This document shows positions 11,008-21,590 of a DNA stretch of 64,000 bases, one piece after another. Below the pieces are notes generated by a model. The model was not told the origin of the DNA. It ran no database searches and was given only the letters and a program-made list of their open reading frames with translations. The stretch spans positions 189,396 through 253,395 of the forward strand of contig MNCI01029140.1 of assembly GCA_015680685.1 (NCBI GenBank), given 5' to 3'. Position 1 is the first letter of the stretch, and every line of letters begins with the position of its first letter. The position numbers were made by a program, and so were the translations under genes. This DNA is from Gnetum montanum. Taxonomy: Eukaryota > Streptophyta > Gnetopsida > Gnetales > Gnetaceae.

Positions 11008-11490
11008 TTGTTGGAAAAAGCTAACAGTGAAGTGGTAGATCACATCAATGAACTAGCAGTTGCTTATTCATGAACTTCACTTTCCATTTCTATCTTCGGA
11101 TAGTTTTAGAATTTTTCCTAAAAATAACATAAGACTTTTGTGAAGTTCTATCTTAGTTAATTTTTTAAACGTTTCTAATTTTGTAACCCAGATGTGGCTA
11201 TTTAAGTCTGTCCTGGGATCTGTCATAAATAGCATGAGAAAGACAAGAGTGGGAGAATTCTCACATTGCATGAGAGAGAGGTTTCTTCTTGTTCTCTCCA
11301 TGTGAAGAAGAGAGAACCCTGTTATTTCCACATTGCATGAGAGAGAGGTTTATTCTTGTTCTCTCTATGTGATGAAGAGAGATGCTTGTTATTTCCATGG
11401 CTCATAATAAGATTTTTTCTGCAATTATCTGTGGTTCAACTGCTATTTATTTTCATCTCATTTCATATTCTGCTGCCAGATCTGCTAACA
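11008..11490 (+). repeat. copia-type LTR
   Basis: 483 bp running from TGTTGGAAAAAGC to TCTGCTAACA. The start after a GGAAGAT purine tract and the TGTTGGA...AACA ends follow the pattern of plant Ty1/copia LTRs, and a tract before it but no PBS after it makes it a 3' LTR. A CTATTTAAGTC element at about 11198 could be the TATA region. The flanking five bases differ (AAGAT and GAATT), so no target-site duplication is seen for an LTR-only insertion. Confidence 0.65.
11262..11395. repeat. 67-bp direct repeat (two copies) inside the copia LTR
   Basis: CACATTGCATGAGAGAGAGG starts at 11262 and again at 11329. Both copies continue through TTCTTGTTCTCTC.ATGTGA.GAAGAGAGA to TTATTTCCA. This is probably an R-region duplication. 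Confidence 0.85.
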
Positions 11491-11720
11491 GAATTGGCCC
11501 TCCTCCACTGCCGGTGACAAGTCTAAAGAAGAACAACGTGTATCGTGTATAAATCGAAATGAGTCGGGGGTTACGACCGTTGTAAAGGTGCAAGCCATCT
11601 TCAGTGGTCCCAAAAACAACAAGACTTGAAGCACGACATGGATGTTGGCCATTCCCATGGCATGCGTAATGTAGGGAAATTTGTTGCTGCTTGTGTAGTT
11701 CACTTGTTCCATTGGGTGTG
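11491..11720 (-). pseudogene. nepenthesin-type aspartyl protease, 5' end (copy AP2)
   Basis: The minus-strand 75-codon frame (11485-11712) begins MEQVNYTSSNK. An internal MGMANIHVVLQVLLFLGPLK looks like a secretory signal peptide with a hydrophobic core; the frame continues ACTFTTVVTPDSFRFIHD and ends CSSLDLSPAVEEGQF at the LTR boundary. AP3 at 43986-44243 is the same sequence (MANIHAMLQVLLFSALL, DSFRFTHD, CSSSDLLPTVEEGQF). Only the first exon-like part survives. The next residues, VIHKH..CSP, are cut off at position 11490 by the copia LTR, while AP1 and AP3 keep them. Confidence 0.7.
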
Positions 11721-11880
11721 GTATTTATAGAGAACATAGAGCATAAATAAGAAAGCATGGAATGGGATCTTATCAAAGTGCTTCTTAAAGTGCGTTGTTG
11801 ACCACGTCGACTTCAGATGTGGATAGGCACATCAAGCATTCGTGAGAAAGCGTGCATCAAAATCACTAACCTATTTGTCA
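11700..11880 (-). promoter_or_regulatory. promoter copied with AP2
   Basis: Upstream of the minus-strand ATG near 11712, the sequence reads (minus strand) CTCTATAAATACCACACC, a good plant TATA box about 25 bases before the start. Similarity with AP3 continues to about 11880 (AP3: 44244-44399), so the repeated unit carries about 160 bp of promoter as well as the 5' coding end. Confidence 0.6.
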
Positions 11881-12719
11881 CCAAAATTTCTATTTCTTAA
11901 AATTATGTAAACTTTTTGAAGTTAGTTTTCAACATTCAGTGTGCGGCAAGTTTCTTTTTAGCTTTTTAATTTTTTCTTATTCACTTTATTTCTTATATAA
12001 ATAGATTACTCACCAAGTATATAATGATAATTATAATTTGTAGATAAAAATTGAAATGCATACAAATATTCTTTAGGTAATTGTAAGTAATCATGTGCAT
12101 ATGAGATACTTTTGAATATGCAATGGAGCACCTTTGTACTAAAATTAAATAAGAAGTTAATAACATAAATAGGGCTACATAATAGAGAAATCATAAGGTA
12201 CTTCTTTCTCAAAAAGATTAGTCTTTCATTCATCCACAAACCCTTACGCTAAGTATTAAGGTTCCAGGTGATGATCTTTTTACATTGAACTATAACCACT
12301 ATGATAGTAAGAATTGTAAATGAATCATAGAATTAATCCTAGATTGTGAATTTTTCCATTAATTCCAAAATCTGATATTACTTGATTCAAAATTGGATCA
12401 AATGTATAATCATATGTATAGTACATTGCTTTTTTCAATTTAATATGTTTTTTATTGCTACTTCTCATCATCAGTACAAAAATTCAAATTCTATATTTGA
12501 ATTTCTACAATATAGAAAGGTAAATGATGAAACATTGGAAAAATGTATAAGTTACCATTAATAGATTCAACTTTTTTTTTAAAAGAATGTAATTTTCCAT
12601 ATTTAGATGAAAACGTTATTTTGATTTATAATGATTTTCCATTCCTATAATATTTTTCAATTTATGAAAATAATAATAATAATATTTGTTAAAAACTAAG
12701 TTTTTTATGATAATAGTAG
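11881..12719. other. AT-rich sequence, nothing recognised
   Basis: Long A/T runs, a short TAA microsatellite near 12670-12682, and no gene or LTR end that I can support. The open piece 12006-12239 (-) has no recognisable content. Confidence 0.5.
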
Positions 12720-13426
12720 GATAACCTTATGATGAGACTCTCTTATAGTGAATCACATGAGAGTTTCTTTTAAAGGACATGAGCCCTACCTAGCACAATA
12801 TTGAGAGCTCTTAAGAAGAGAAGAGTTCTTCAATTAGGTCCTTTGGTGTTTGCTCATGTTAAGTATTCAACTTGAAGATTGTGAGAGGACCCTTGTTTAA
12901 GTTGTACTTCCATCATTTGTATTTTAATGTTATCATTAAATAAAGAAGTGTTCGTTCTTATTCATACTTTATTCTTTTTAGAATTCCTTTTAAGCTAAGT
13001 TTTAAGGGAATTGGGTACTTGATGAGTTGGGGTCCTTACTAGATTACTATAAGAGAAATTGGTTCTTGAAACAATTTAGCTATGGAAATGCAATCTTCTT
13101 ACTTCAATCCTTGAGCTGGGTAATGACAATTTATTCAATTAAATTTTGGGTTTTAATTTCTCCTACTCTTCTAAGGATTTTACAAAATTCCTTTGGCCTG
13201 AAATTAAGATCAATTGATTTAAATTTTAATAATTCCAATTATATGTATTATCCATTACTCCAGTTAAGCCAAGGTTTGTGTTCTTTTTCTTCATAAAAAC
13301 TCAAATTGATTTTGGATATTTTTCACATCTTATAGGTATTCCATTATTGGTTGTGGGCACTTCAAAATTTTTGTAGGTTTTCAATTTTCTCTTATGGGTA
13401 TTTTGAATTTTGGTCCATTTTCATCA
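12720..13426 (+). other. probable 5' LTR/leader remnant of chromovirus C
   Basis: This lies directly upstream of C gag. It contains AATAAA at 12939-12944 followed by GAAGTGTTCGTTC, the usual look of the R region of a chromovirus LTR. I could not fix the LTR ends, and no clean TGGTATCAGAGC primer site is visible, so the assignment rests on position and composition. Confidence 0.4.
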
Positions 13427-14530
13427 TGCACCCAAGAAGCAGACTATTCAATCTCTTGTCAAGGACATGGAAGATATGAAAGGAGTTTTTCAATTGACTT
13501 TTGAAAAACTTGATAAGTGAGAAAAAGATAAGGAAAACAAACCACCATCTCCAAGAAGATCTAAGTAACATGTAAAGTCTAAGATTTCTTCATCTAATGA
13601 TCAACATTCCATGCCTGATTCAGAAGATGATATTCCCACTGATCCTGAAGACTTTGAAGATGAGGACAAAGATGAAGAAGAGGAGGTTGATTATTCTTCA
13701 AGATTTATGCATCAACCACAAAGGTCAAGTATTCCAAGAAAAAGGAGTATTATACCTATTTTAAGACAACCAAAGAAAATTTGAGAACACATGAAGTTCA
13801 CTCTTGCTAAAGCTTTCAAACATGCTGCAAGGATGTCACATATTGAGGTTAAAACCTTTAATGGGATGGAAGGTAAAGATTCCTTTACTTCTTGGCTTAA
13901 AGCTATTGACATGTATTTTGACTTTGAAGATGTCCATGAGAAACAAAAAGTGTCATACGCTAAAACTAAGTTGAAGGGTATGACACAAGTTTTGTGGAAA
14001 AGAAGAAGCCATGTTTATGAAATTAACCATGGATCATCCATCAAATTTTGATCACTTATGAAATATTTGATGAAATAAAAATTTAATAACCCCTAGCGTA
14101 GGAAAAAAGCAATTCAAAGGCTCAAATATTTAAGAAAAATAGACAAGAATGTTAGAAATTACTATATGGAATTTTGCAAAGTATTCCATCAAGAAAACAT
14201 GTAATGGTCTAAGTATGAGCAAGCCTTTAGTTTTCTATCTAGTCTCAAAAGAGATTATCAGCAAGATCTTATATTGTATGAGGCTAAAACTTTATATGAG
14301 ATATTTGAGTTATCTCTTAAAGCTATGAAGACACTACAAGGATATACTAAAGATGGTACAAGAAATTCTTCAAAGGATAAAGATTTGAAACATTACAAAG
14401 GTGAAAATGGATTAAAGGACAAGAATGCCAAAGAAGATACCCAAGATAAACCAAAAGAGGATTCTAGCAAGTTTTCCAAGAAGGTTTCATATAATGGAAA
14501 AGGTAACCCTAATGCACCTATAATTGAAGA
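13427..14530 (+). pseudogene. gag of chromovirus C
   Basis: Capsid polyprotein. An acidic linker (SEDDIPTDPEDFEDEDKDEE, about 13619-13680) is followed by a basic PRKRSIIP stretch and the capsid core at 13791-14051, IEVKTFNGMEGKDSF then WLKAIDMYFDFEDV, which matches the DPF.W....E..F....V pattern of chromovirus gag. Further core helices at 14060-14340 are interrupted by stops; a Lys-rich tail occupies 14340-14500. No CCHC knuckle is seen. At least four stops and some frameshifts are present. Confidence 0.75.
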
Positions 14531-15669
14531 TATCATTAAAAATAATTCTTGTATATTCATGGGAAATGTCAATGTTGAGGATCCTAATAGGAAAATGCTA
14601 TTTAGAATTAGGGCTAGACATTTTTATATTGGAAAATGGATACATATTCTCATTGATGAAGGAGCTCAAGAAAGTGTGATTATTAGTAAAGCTAAACAAA
14701 GATTAGATCTATCTAAATCCCCTTACCCAAGATCCTATAAATTTCATTGGCTTTCCAAAGAATATTATTAATAAGTAAAAGAGAAATGTATTTTGTTTTT
14801 TAAGATTGATTCTAATCATGACAAGGTGTCTTATGATATTCTTCTAATTGATTGTGTATTGATGTATTTTTAGTAGACCTTGGAAATTTGATAACAAGGA
14901 TAATTTAAATGAAGGAAAAATTCTTTGGTTTGTTCCAAGGGTTGATTGTATTCACAAATTGATTCCTATGTCTTTACAACAAGTTAAAGAAAATGTTTCT
15001 AGTATAGCATCTTTGATTTTATTAAGTGAATAAGAATATGTTCAAGTTCATGAACAAGATAGGTATAGTTTCATCATTATGTTTGTAATTTCCATGTGTA
15101 AAAAGGAACAAGAAAGTGCACTTCTAATAGTAATGTGACCTTTGACACAAGGGTTTGTTGATGTGTTGAAGGATACATTAGAAGAGCTTCCTTCTATGAG
15201 GTCTATTTAACATCAGATTGACTTCATTGTAGGAGAAACCATACTAAATGAGAAATCCTACTAGATGACTTCACATCATAGGGAGGAAGTTCAAAGGAAG
15301 GTTAGTGAATTATTCTTAAATGGTATCATTGAAAAGTTAATATACCCATGTATAGTACCAACAATATTATTTCCTAAGAAGGATAATGATGAAATGAAAA
15401 TGTGTATTGATTCTAGGATTATTAATAGGATAATCATCAGGTAGCATTTTTCTATTCCTAGGATGGATGATATTCTTGATGTACTTAGTAATGCTAAAGT
15501 ATTTTCCAAAATAGATTTAAAGAGCGATTATCAGAAAATAAGGATCAAACCTACATATGAGTGGAAAACCCCTTTCAAAACTCCTAATGGATTATATGAG
15601 TGGTTAGTCATGCCATTTGATCTATCTAATGCTCAAAATACTTTTATGAGGTTTAATGCATGATGTGTT
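14531..15669 (+). pseudogene. protease and N-terminal RT of chromovirus C
   Basis: The protease domain is at 14530-14765. Its ILIDEGAQESVIISKAKQRL stands where family members have a DxG[SA] active site; Glu in place of Gly suggests an inactive enzyme. RT begins with the H.I..V.G block (about 15200), then [49 protein letters not shown], and [20 protein letters not shown] just before position 15669. The catalytic YxDD block lies on the other side of insertion A2. Stops break 14765-15300. Confidence 0.8.
15665..15669. repeat. target-site duplication of A2, left copy (GTGTT)
   Basis: GTGTT directly precedes the TGATGAG of L2, and the identical GTGTT follows the TCATCA of L3 at 34911-34915. Five bases is the usual Ty3/gypsy duplication length. 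Counting it once restores the reading of element C across the site. Confidence 0.9.
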
Positions 15670-16475
15670 TGATGAGTTGTATGGTTTGATCCATTGACGT
15701 GTGCCCATCAACAAGGCATCCTATTTTTGCCTATAAATGTGCACCCTCCACTACATTTATGGCATTAGATTTCATAGTTTGAGCAAAGATCTTATAGTTT
15801 TCTTATTCAAAAGTTAGAATATTTTCTATGTGCCTATAGTAGGAGTCAAAGAGTGTACATATCTTTATTTGAGCACTATTGTACCTAAGCACTTTAGTGT
15901 GTGCAGTAATAAAGATGAGCTTTTTGATCAAACCTTGTAGCACTTAGACTAGATTAAATTATTTATTTAGGAATTTAATATTTTAAGCAATTTCCTTTAA
16001 TTTTGTAAGTAATTAAAGTAATTAATGAAGGTGAATTAAATAGTAAACATAAGTATGACCACTTTGAGCATATGTGTAATGCTTGGTAATCTAAGTAACA
16101 CTTAACGTTTGGTAACCTAGTAATGCTATACGTGTTTAGAATGTGTACAACAAGTGGGAATAGATGCTTATGTTAGGATTAATTAAGTGTTAGCTAGTTG
16201 TTAGACTACTTTAGCAATTAAATCCCTTTATTATTATTTATTCTTAGGTGACTTAGAATATAAAAAGATAAAAATGATAAAAATCATATGCCTCAATTAC
16301 ACTTAACCATGCCCTTATATTCACAAGTTTAATTGAAAAGATAATGATTATAATAGTTGATTCATCTTGTAGACTAGTTTTCATACAAACCTAGAAGTCC
16401 TTGGAATTTAAGCAAATCATGTGTAAACACTTGTGATTCATATGGTTGGGCATAGGGTCTACTCATTACTCATCA
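15670..16475 (+). repeat. LTR L2 (5' LTR of A2)
   Basis: 806 bp, TGATGAG...CTCATCA. TATA box at 15732-15739, poly(A) signal AATAAA at 15908-15913. Relative to L3 it lacks about 62 bp of U3 between two GGTTT words, the length of most of the TTGATGGG repeat module. A PBS follows immediately. Confidence 0.9.
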
Positions 16476-16476
16476 T

Positions 16477-16494
16477 TGGCATTATTGTCGGGGA
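16477..16494 (+). promoter_or_regulatory. primer-binding site, tRNA-Asp
   Basis: TGGCATTATTGTCGGGGA directly after L2. The complement of the 3' end of plant tRNA-Asp is TGGCGCCGTTGCCGGGGA; the differences are all C-to-T or G-to-A changes, most of them at CpG sites. tRNA-Asp priming is typical of Athila elements. Confidence 0.8.
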
Positions 16495-16731
16495 ATTTTA
16501 GTTAGCTTTGTGTGCTTCTAGGACTTAGTGAAAATCCTTCACATTATTTGATCGAACCTTAAAGACATAATCATTCTAACTAATAATAACTACTATAAAA
16601 GCACACTAAATTTTTCTTCTAATCCAAAATGTATTCTTCTCATAGGCATGATGAGTCAAAAGTAATGCAAAGTGATATTTACTCATCCAAATGAGTTTGT
16701 GCCTAATTTCACCTTCATTCTGCATTGAGAT
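16495..16731 (+). other. 5' leader of A2, left part
   Basis: Untranslated leader, similar to the A4 leader up to its position about 45570 (TATTTACTCATCCAAATGAG here; TATATTCATCCCAATGAG there). It is interrupted at 16732 by the inverted LTR of A3. The matching right part resumes near 24105, about 145 bp further along the A4 leader, so some leader was lost. Confidence 0.7.
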
Positions 16732-17603
16732 TGATGAGTAGTAAGTACCCCTACACTCAACCATATGAATCACCAAGTGTTCACACATGCTCTGGTCACA
16801 TTCCATGGACTCTATGTTTTCTAGTACACTAGTCTCTAGGAAGTGAACTTTCCCTAATAGTCATTTATTGTCTTCCCAATTACACTTGTGATATGCAAAG
16901 GTATGGTTAAGTGTAATTGAGGCATATGATTTTTATTTATTTTTATGTTTTATGTTTTGGGTGGTTAAAACAAAGGATTGAGGGAATGAATGTAACCAAC
17001 TACACCTAACTAATCCTAACATAAGCATCTGGTCTCACTTTCTATACACGTCCTAAACATGGTTAGCACTACTAGGTTATCAAACGTTAAGCATTACTAG
17101 AATTATCAAAAGCTAAGTGTATGCTCAAAGTGATCATACTTATGTTCTTAATTAGTCTCTACTTAATTTAGCTTAGTTTAGCCTAATTTATTATTTAATT
17201 ACTTAAATCATTAAAGGAAATTGCATAAAAAATTAAATGCATAAAATAAATAATTAATCTATTTCCAAGTGCTACAAGGTTTATCAAAAGGATTGTCTTT
17301 ATTTCTATTCACACTGTAATGATTAAGTACATCAGTGCTTGAATTTGTACACTTTTTAACTCCTGTTGCAAGCACTTAAAAAAATATTATAACTCTTAAA
17401 TGACAAAACTACAAGATCTTCACTACCACTATGACAAGACATGACATAAACATGGTGAGTGAGCATGTATTTATAGACTTTATTATGGAATTACGTTGAT
17501 GGGGCGTTGTAAATGCAATAAATGCTACATCAACATGGCCACGCTGATGGGGCAACACCACATAGAATAGGGCCCATTGATGTGACTCTTTGACACTTCA
17601 TCA
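16732..17603 (-). repeat. LTR L6 (3' LTR of A3, reverse)
   Basis: 872 bp between TGATGAG (16732) and CTTCATCA (ending 17603). On the minus strand it has a TATA box (TATAAATA, 17468-17475), a poly(A) signal (AATAAA, 17298-17303) and the polypurine tract TCATGGGGGTA at 17604-17614. The U3 has TTGATGGG-type repeats (for example 17496-17562). Confidence 0.88.
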
Positions 17604-17829
17604 TACCCCCATGACTAAATGAAAGCTTATTCTTAAGTTCCTTTACAAAATTAGGAAGGTATGGAATTATTGACTAACTCTTGACATCACAAACTAACAC
17701 AACAAAACTGACTTCCTAAGTGTACAAATTGACATCATTACAAAATTTGTGGTGTTCATGATACAAAATTGAACACCATGACATGACTGCTCAAATTGGA
17801 TAGAAAATCCTATGACAATGTGAAGATGG

Positions 17830-20740
17830 ATTATAAGATCAAATAATTCCAAGTGGTTGAGGTTCTTGAGACTCTAAAGGATCTTCATTAGCTTTGGGTG
17901 CACATGGTGGTTGAGGAGGTTGCGGTTATCCTATTATAGTTGCTACCTCTGATGGAAGGTAAAAGAAATCTAGTAATGCCTTTATCTTCTCCCCCTTACT
18001 TTAGGGATCATTCATAGTCCAGGCGGTATCATCAATGTGGGCTAGAATGGGATTATCCCACGAATAGGGCATTAATGGAAACAACTCCTTGACATTGACA
18101 AACTAGTCAACAAAATTTTTTCATTCGACATAAAATGCCTTCACTTTATTTTGTAGCTCTTAGTAGTCATTCATTTTTTTGGCCAAGATCTCAATAATAG
18201 ATCTCTAATAAGTGTATTTTCCCTTGAGAACCTTGAGTTCAGCGTTTTCCATCATAAGCTTTCGCTTGGTGTCCTTGTGGTTGTTGAACATAGGCTCATA
18301 TGACAAGTATGAGTTGGCCACCTACTTCTCTAGTTCTAACTGTAGCCATTCGATAGTCAACATAGCTGGCTTTATGTATTGGAGGTTGGCAAGCTTCATA
18401 TATTTGATTATCTCCTCTATCTGCAACACATTCAATTGATTTTCTGCTTTATTATATTGATCAATACCATCAAAAATGGGCTACCATAATTTGCATACTT
18501 GTTGAAGTTTCTGGAGGATCTCGTTCATCTTTACCTTTGCCACTTGAATGTGTTTATGATTTATTTACTTCTGTAGGCCAACTTGGTCCTTATAATGATT
18601 TTTGACTCTCTCAAATTTGAGAGCCTCTAATTTCCAGGTAGTTACTTCTATTATAGTCTTTTGGTAAAGGACACAGACCTCCTCCATGGAGAGGTTTTTT
18701 TTTCTTAGTTTCCAATCTTTTTAACTCTATATTTGCTCTAGCTAGTTACTCCTATTATTGATGGATAAAATTAGTCAACTGATATTTATGCACATCAACA
18801 TTTCATAAGCGATGATTTTTTATGATCAGCTACATATTCTCATGGTAGGTTAGATCCAAGGCCTTCTAAATTTTATGTTGGGTGGCCTCTTCAAAGGATC
18901 AGTAGAACACTGCCATCTTCATTGCACTATCAACCCATTTTAACCTATTTTGAAGCTATTCAAGAGCTTCATCTCATGTCAATGCTAAGTTGAGAAATGT
19001 AGGGTTAGTAATTTGGGCTCTTAGTTTCAGTAACTTCTATAACCAAGCATTCATTCAACTTCTTGGCTATTTTAAGTTTCCCTTCCAAAATAATATTCTT
19101 GTCCCTTGCTTTAATAGCTCTAATTGGGTTGCAATTATACTATCCAAAATATCAAAGACATTTGAAAGTGGTTGCCCAGTTCCTACCAATTGATCCAACA
19201 GTTGTTCATGCTAAGTTGTGCTTAGTCTACTGCTTATGATCCCTATGGATGTTCGCACATCTATAACTGCAGTGACATCTAGTACAGACATCACAAGTGA
19301 ATTGACGGTTTTGGAAATTTTGTCAACAACCATCTTTATTGTTGTTTCTTACCCTTGGTGTTGCATCACCAATATTGTTACAGCTCCTCACCATTATCCA
19401 AGTGCACTAAAAAGGTCACAACATTCCTAGAAATGTCTAGGAGTTGCTGCTATTCTAATAGAAATATCATTACCTCCCTAGTACTAGGATTCAACCTTGT
19501 GGACAACTGCATTCATTGGGCAAAGAAAATGGATCCACCTTCCTCCATCAAGATGACTATTTGAGCCAAATCATTTAGGTAACTCATTGTGTGCTGGTAC
19601 ATAGACGGGTCTCCACCACTTATGCTTGCCTATTAGTCTTACTTGCTCAAGAGCCATTCTCAGTACTCATGCAACCATTGGGATCTTGTAGTGATGTTTC
19701 ATACTATTTTCTGAGAGGCAAGTGAAGGTGGTGGTTATTTCTCCTCTTCTTAGATTATTATTGTAGGAGTGTTGTCCTTTATCATCTCTACCTAATTAGT
19801 AGTTGGAGCACATTAGATAACATCATTAGTTTAGTGGGTTATTCCTCTCCTTTGACATAATTTTTTGATGAGGCATGGAAAGGGGAGTGCCTTCCTTCCA
19901 TATTAATTCTCCTTGAACTAGTTCTCTATCTCCAAGTAGATTAGCTATGGAAGGTTGACTGGGAATCTTCCACTCAAAGAGGCACAAGCATAGGTAAGAA
20001 AGGTAATGATCTTTTTAAGCATCATTGTGGGATTTAGGTGAAAGGCTACAATCTTATAATGGATTCTTTCTATAAGTATAAGCATTTCATACTCCTTAAA
20101 GTTGACACCATATCACCGCTAAACCAATTTTTTTATCCTAGGATCTACTTGCATCAAAATATTGGTAAGATTTGTCATAGTTTTAGGAAACCCAAGTGCA
20201 TCTACAATAGCTTGCACCAAGTAGGACACTGAAATGTCCTTAATCTTGATTATTGAACTAGCCTGCCTACTGCTCTAGAATAAGAATGCCTCTCCCATGT
20301 ATCACTTCCCACTGAAAGTGATAATTAGCCACATGGGAGAGGTCTTCAGTTGGTCCTATACCTCTTTAGGTGATTTCTACAAGAAAAAGCTAAAGTTCAA
20401 ATCTTGGAGCACTATCTTCTAGATGTCCCTTGATCTAATTTGATTTAGGAAGGCCTTCATCAATGTCACCTTAAGGTTTGCTTGTTGGGCTGGTAGCTCA
20501 TCCTAGTGGGAATGCTCTATTGTTGCAATCTATTTTGGAATCTGAATCTATTCTGGAATCTAATGAATAGACTTCACTTCAACCTCTTCCCTAAGAGGTC
20601 CCATAACATGTGTTTCAATTGGTTCTTTATAGGCCTATTCCTAGCTCCTTTCCATTCTCAGCCATTTCTCCTTGGTTAAGATGGTCCTCCTTCCTATGTA
20701 TGTTTGCCTTTTGCTACCATATGCAGTCACAACACATCTA
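17830..20740 (-). pseudogene. ORF E, copy E2 (in A3)
   Basis: The minus-strand counterpart of E1, E3 and E5: N-terminal domain at about 20400-19700, Gln-rich linker and coiled-coil region at about 19600-18150, and the C-terminal block with the YDP..KE.KM..LL pattern near 18000. It is interrupted by many TAG and TAA stops; the + strand frames seen across it are antisense by-products. It sits 220 bp before the polypurine tract and about 0.9 kb after pol, the same place as in the other copies. Function unknown. Confidence 0.7.
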
Positions 20741-21590
20741 TGGATTAGTAGATATAATGTGTAACTTAAATATTTGGATATCTTATCTCATTAATTAGTT
20801 ACACTTGGCTATTGTTGGAGCATGGTAGATTTATTATTTTATTAATTTTTATTATAAGTGTCATCAAAGCTCATTGGAAGGATTTTAAATTTTGTAATTT
20901 GGTGTTTTAATGTTGATTCCTTAGTTAAACCTTTATGGGAGTTAGAAAAATGTTGAAACTTTTTCTATTAAAAAAAGCACATTTGTGGCCTCCATGACTA
21001 AGAGCTTACCTTTCGGAGTTACAAGGTCAAAGAACAAAGTTATTCAGATAAATGGTTAGGAAGTTATGGGCTTTGAAAACTACAAAAATACTCCTTAGGC
21101 ATTTGAGAGAAAATGTGAAAAATTACAAAGGGGTTGTGCATATATATAGTATTTTTCTACTACATTGATGAAGTTACATATATGCATGGGCTCCATCAAT
21201 AGGACCTCGTGTATCGGGTCCATAAATGAAATTTTCAAACTTGAATATTTCAAAAAATAAAAGGAAGTTTTGAATGAATTTGGATCTCTGGAGTTCTAGA
21301 AAAGCCAAGAATATGATGAAATCATTGAAGAGGGTCTTTGAAAGCTCAAAAATTCAAAATTTTGATGGAGAATGTGTGAATTGAAGAAAATACTTAAACG
21401 AGCACACTGTTGAATGTAGAAGATGGGTGCACAAAAGATTCTAATTATAATAATGTCTAAGGATAAGGTGTTTAATGCACCCATCCAAAAGATATGCAAG
21501 TGGATCCTCCCCATAGCAAGCACATGTCCTATTAACTCTTACATAACCTCAACCTAACGAATCCATGAGCCCCATGGGTGATTAATGATT
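20741..21590 (-). other. pol-to-ORF E spacer of A3 with U3-like/TATA block
   Basis: Non-coding spacer homologous to 29560-31040 (A2) and 40890-42720 (D). A shared landmark is the GGGGAGGATCCAC segment (minus strand, about 21490-21520). On the minus strand near 21137-21235 the order CCTATTGATGGAGCCCATGC, then AAAAATACTATATATATGCAC mimics the U3-to-TATA arrangement of the LTRs and points toward ORF E. Confidence 0.6.

Noticed and set aside
18212-20800. Several + strand open frames, some with hydrophobic stretches
   Set aside because: They lie antisense to ORF E copy E2; the minus strand carries the family pattern, and hydrophobic runs arise from antisense Lys/Glu codons.
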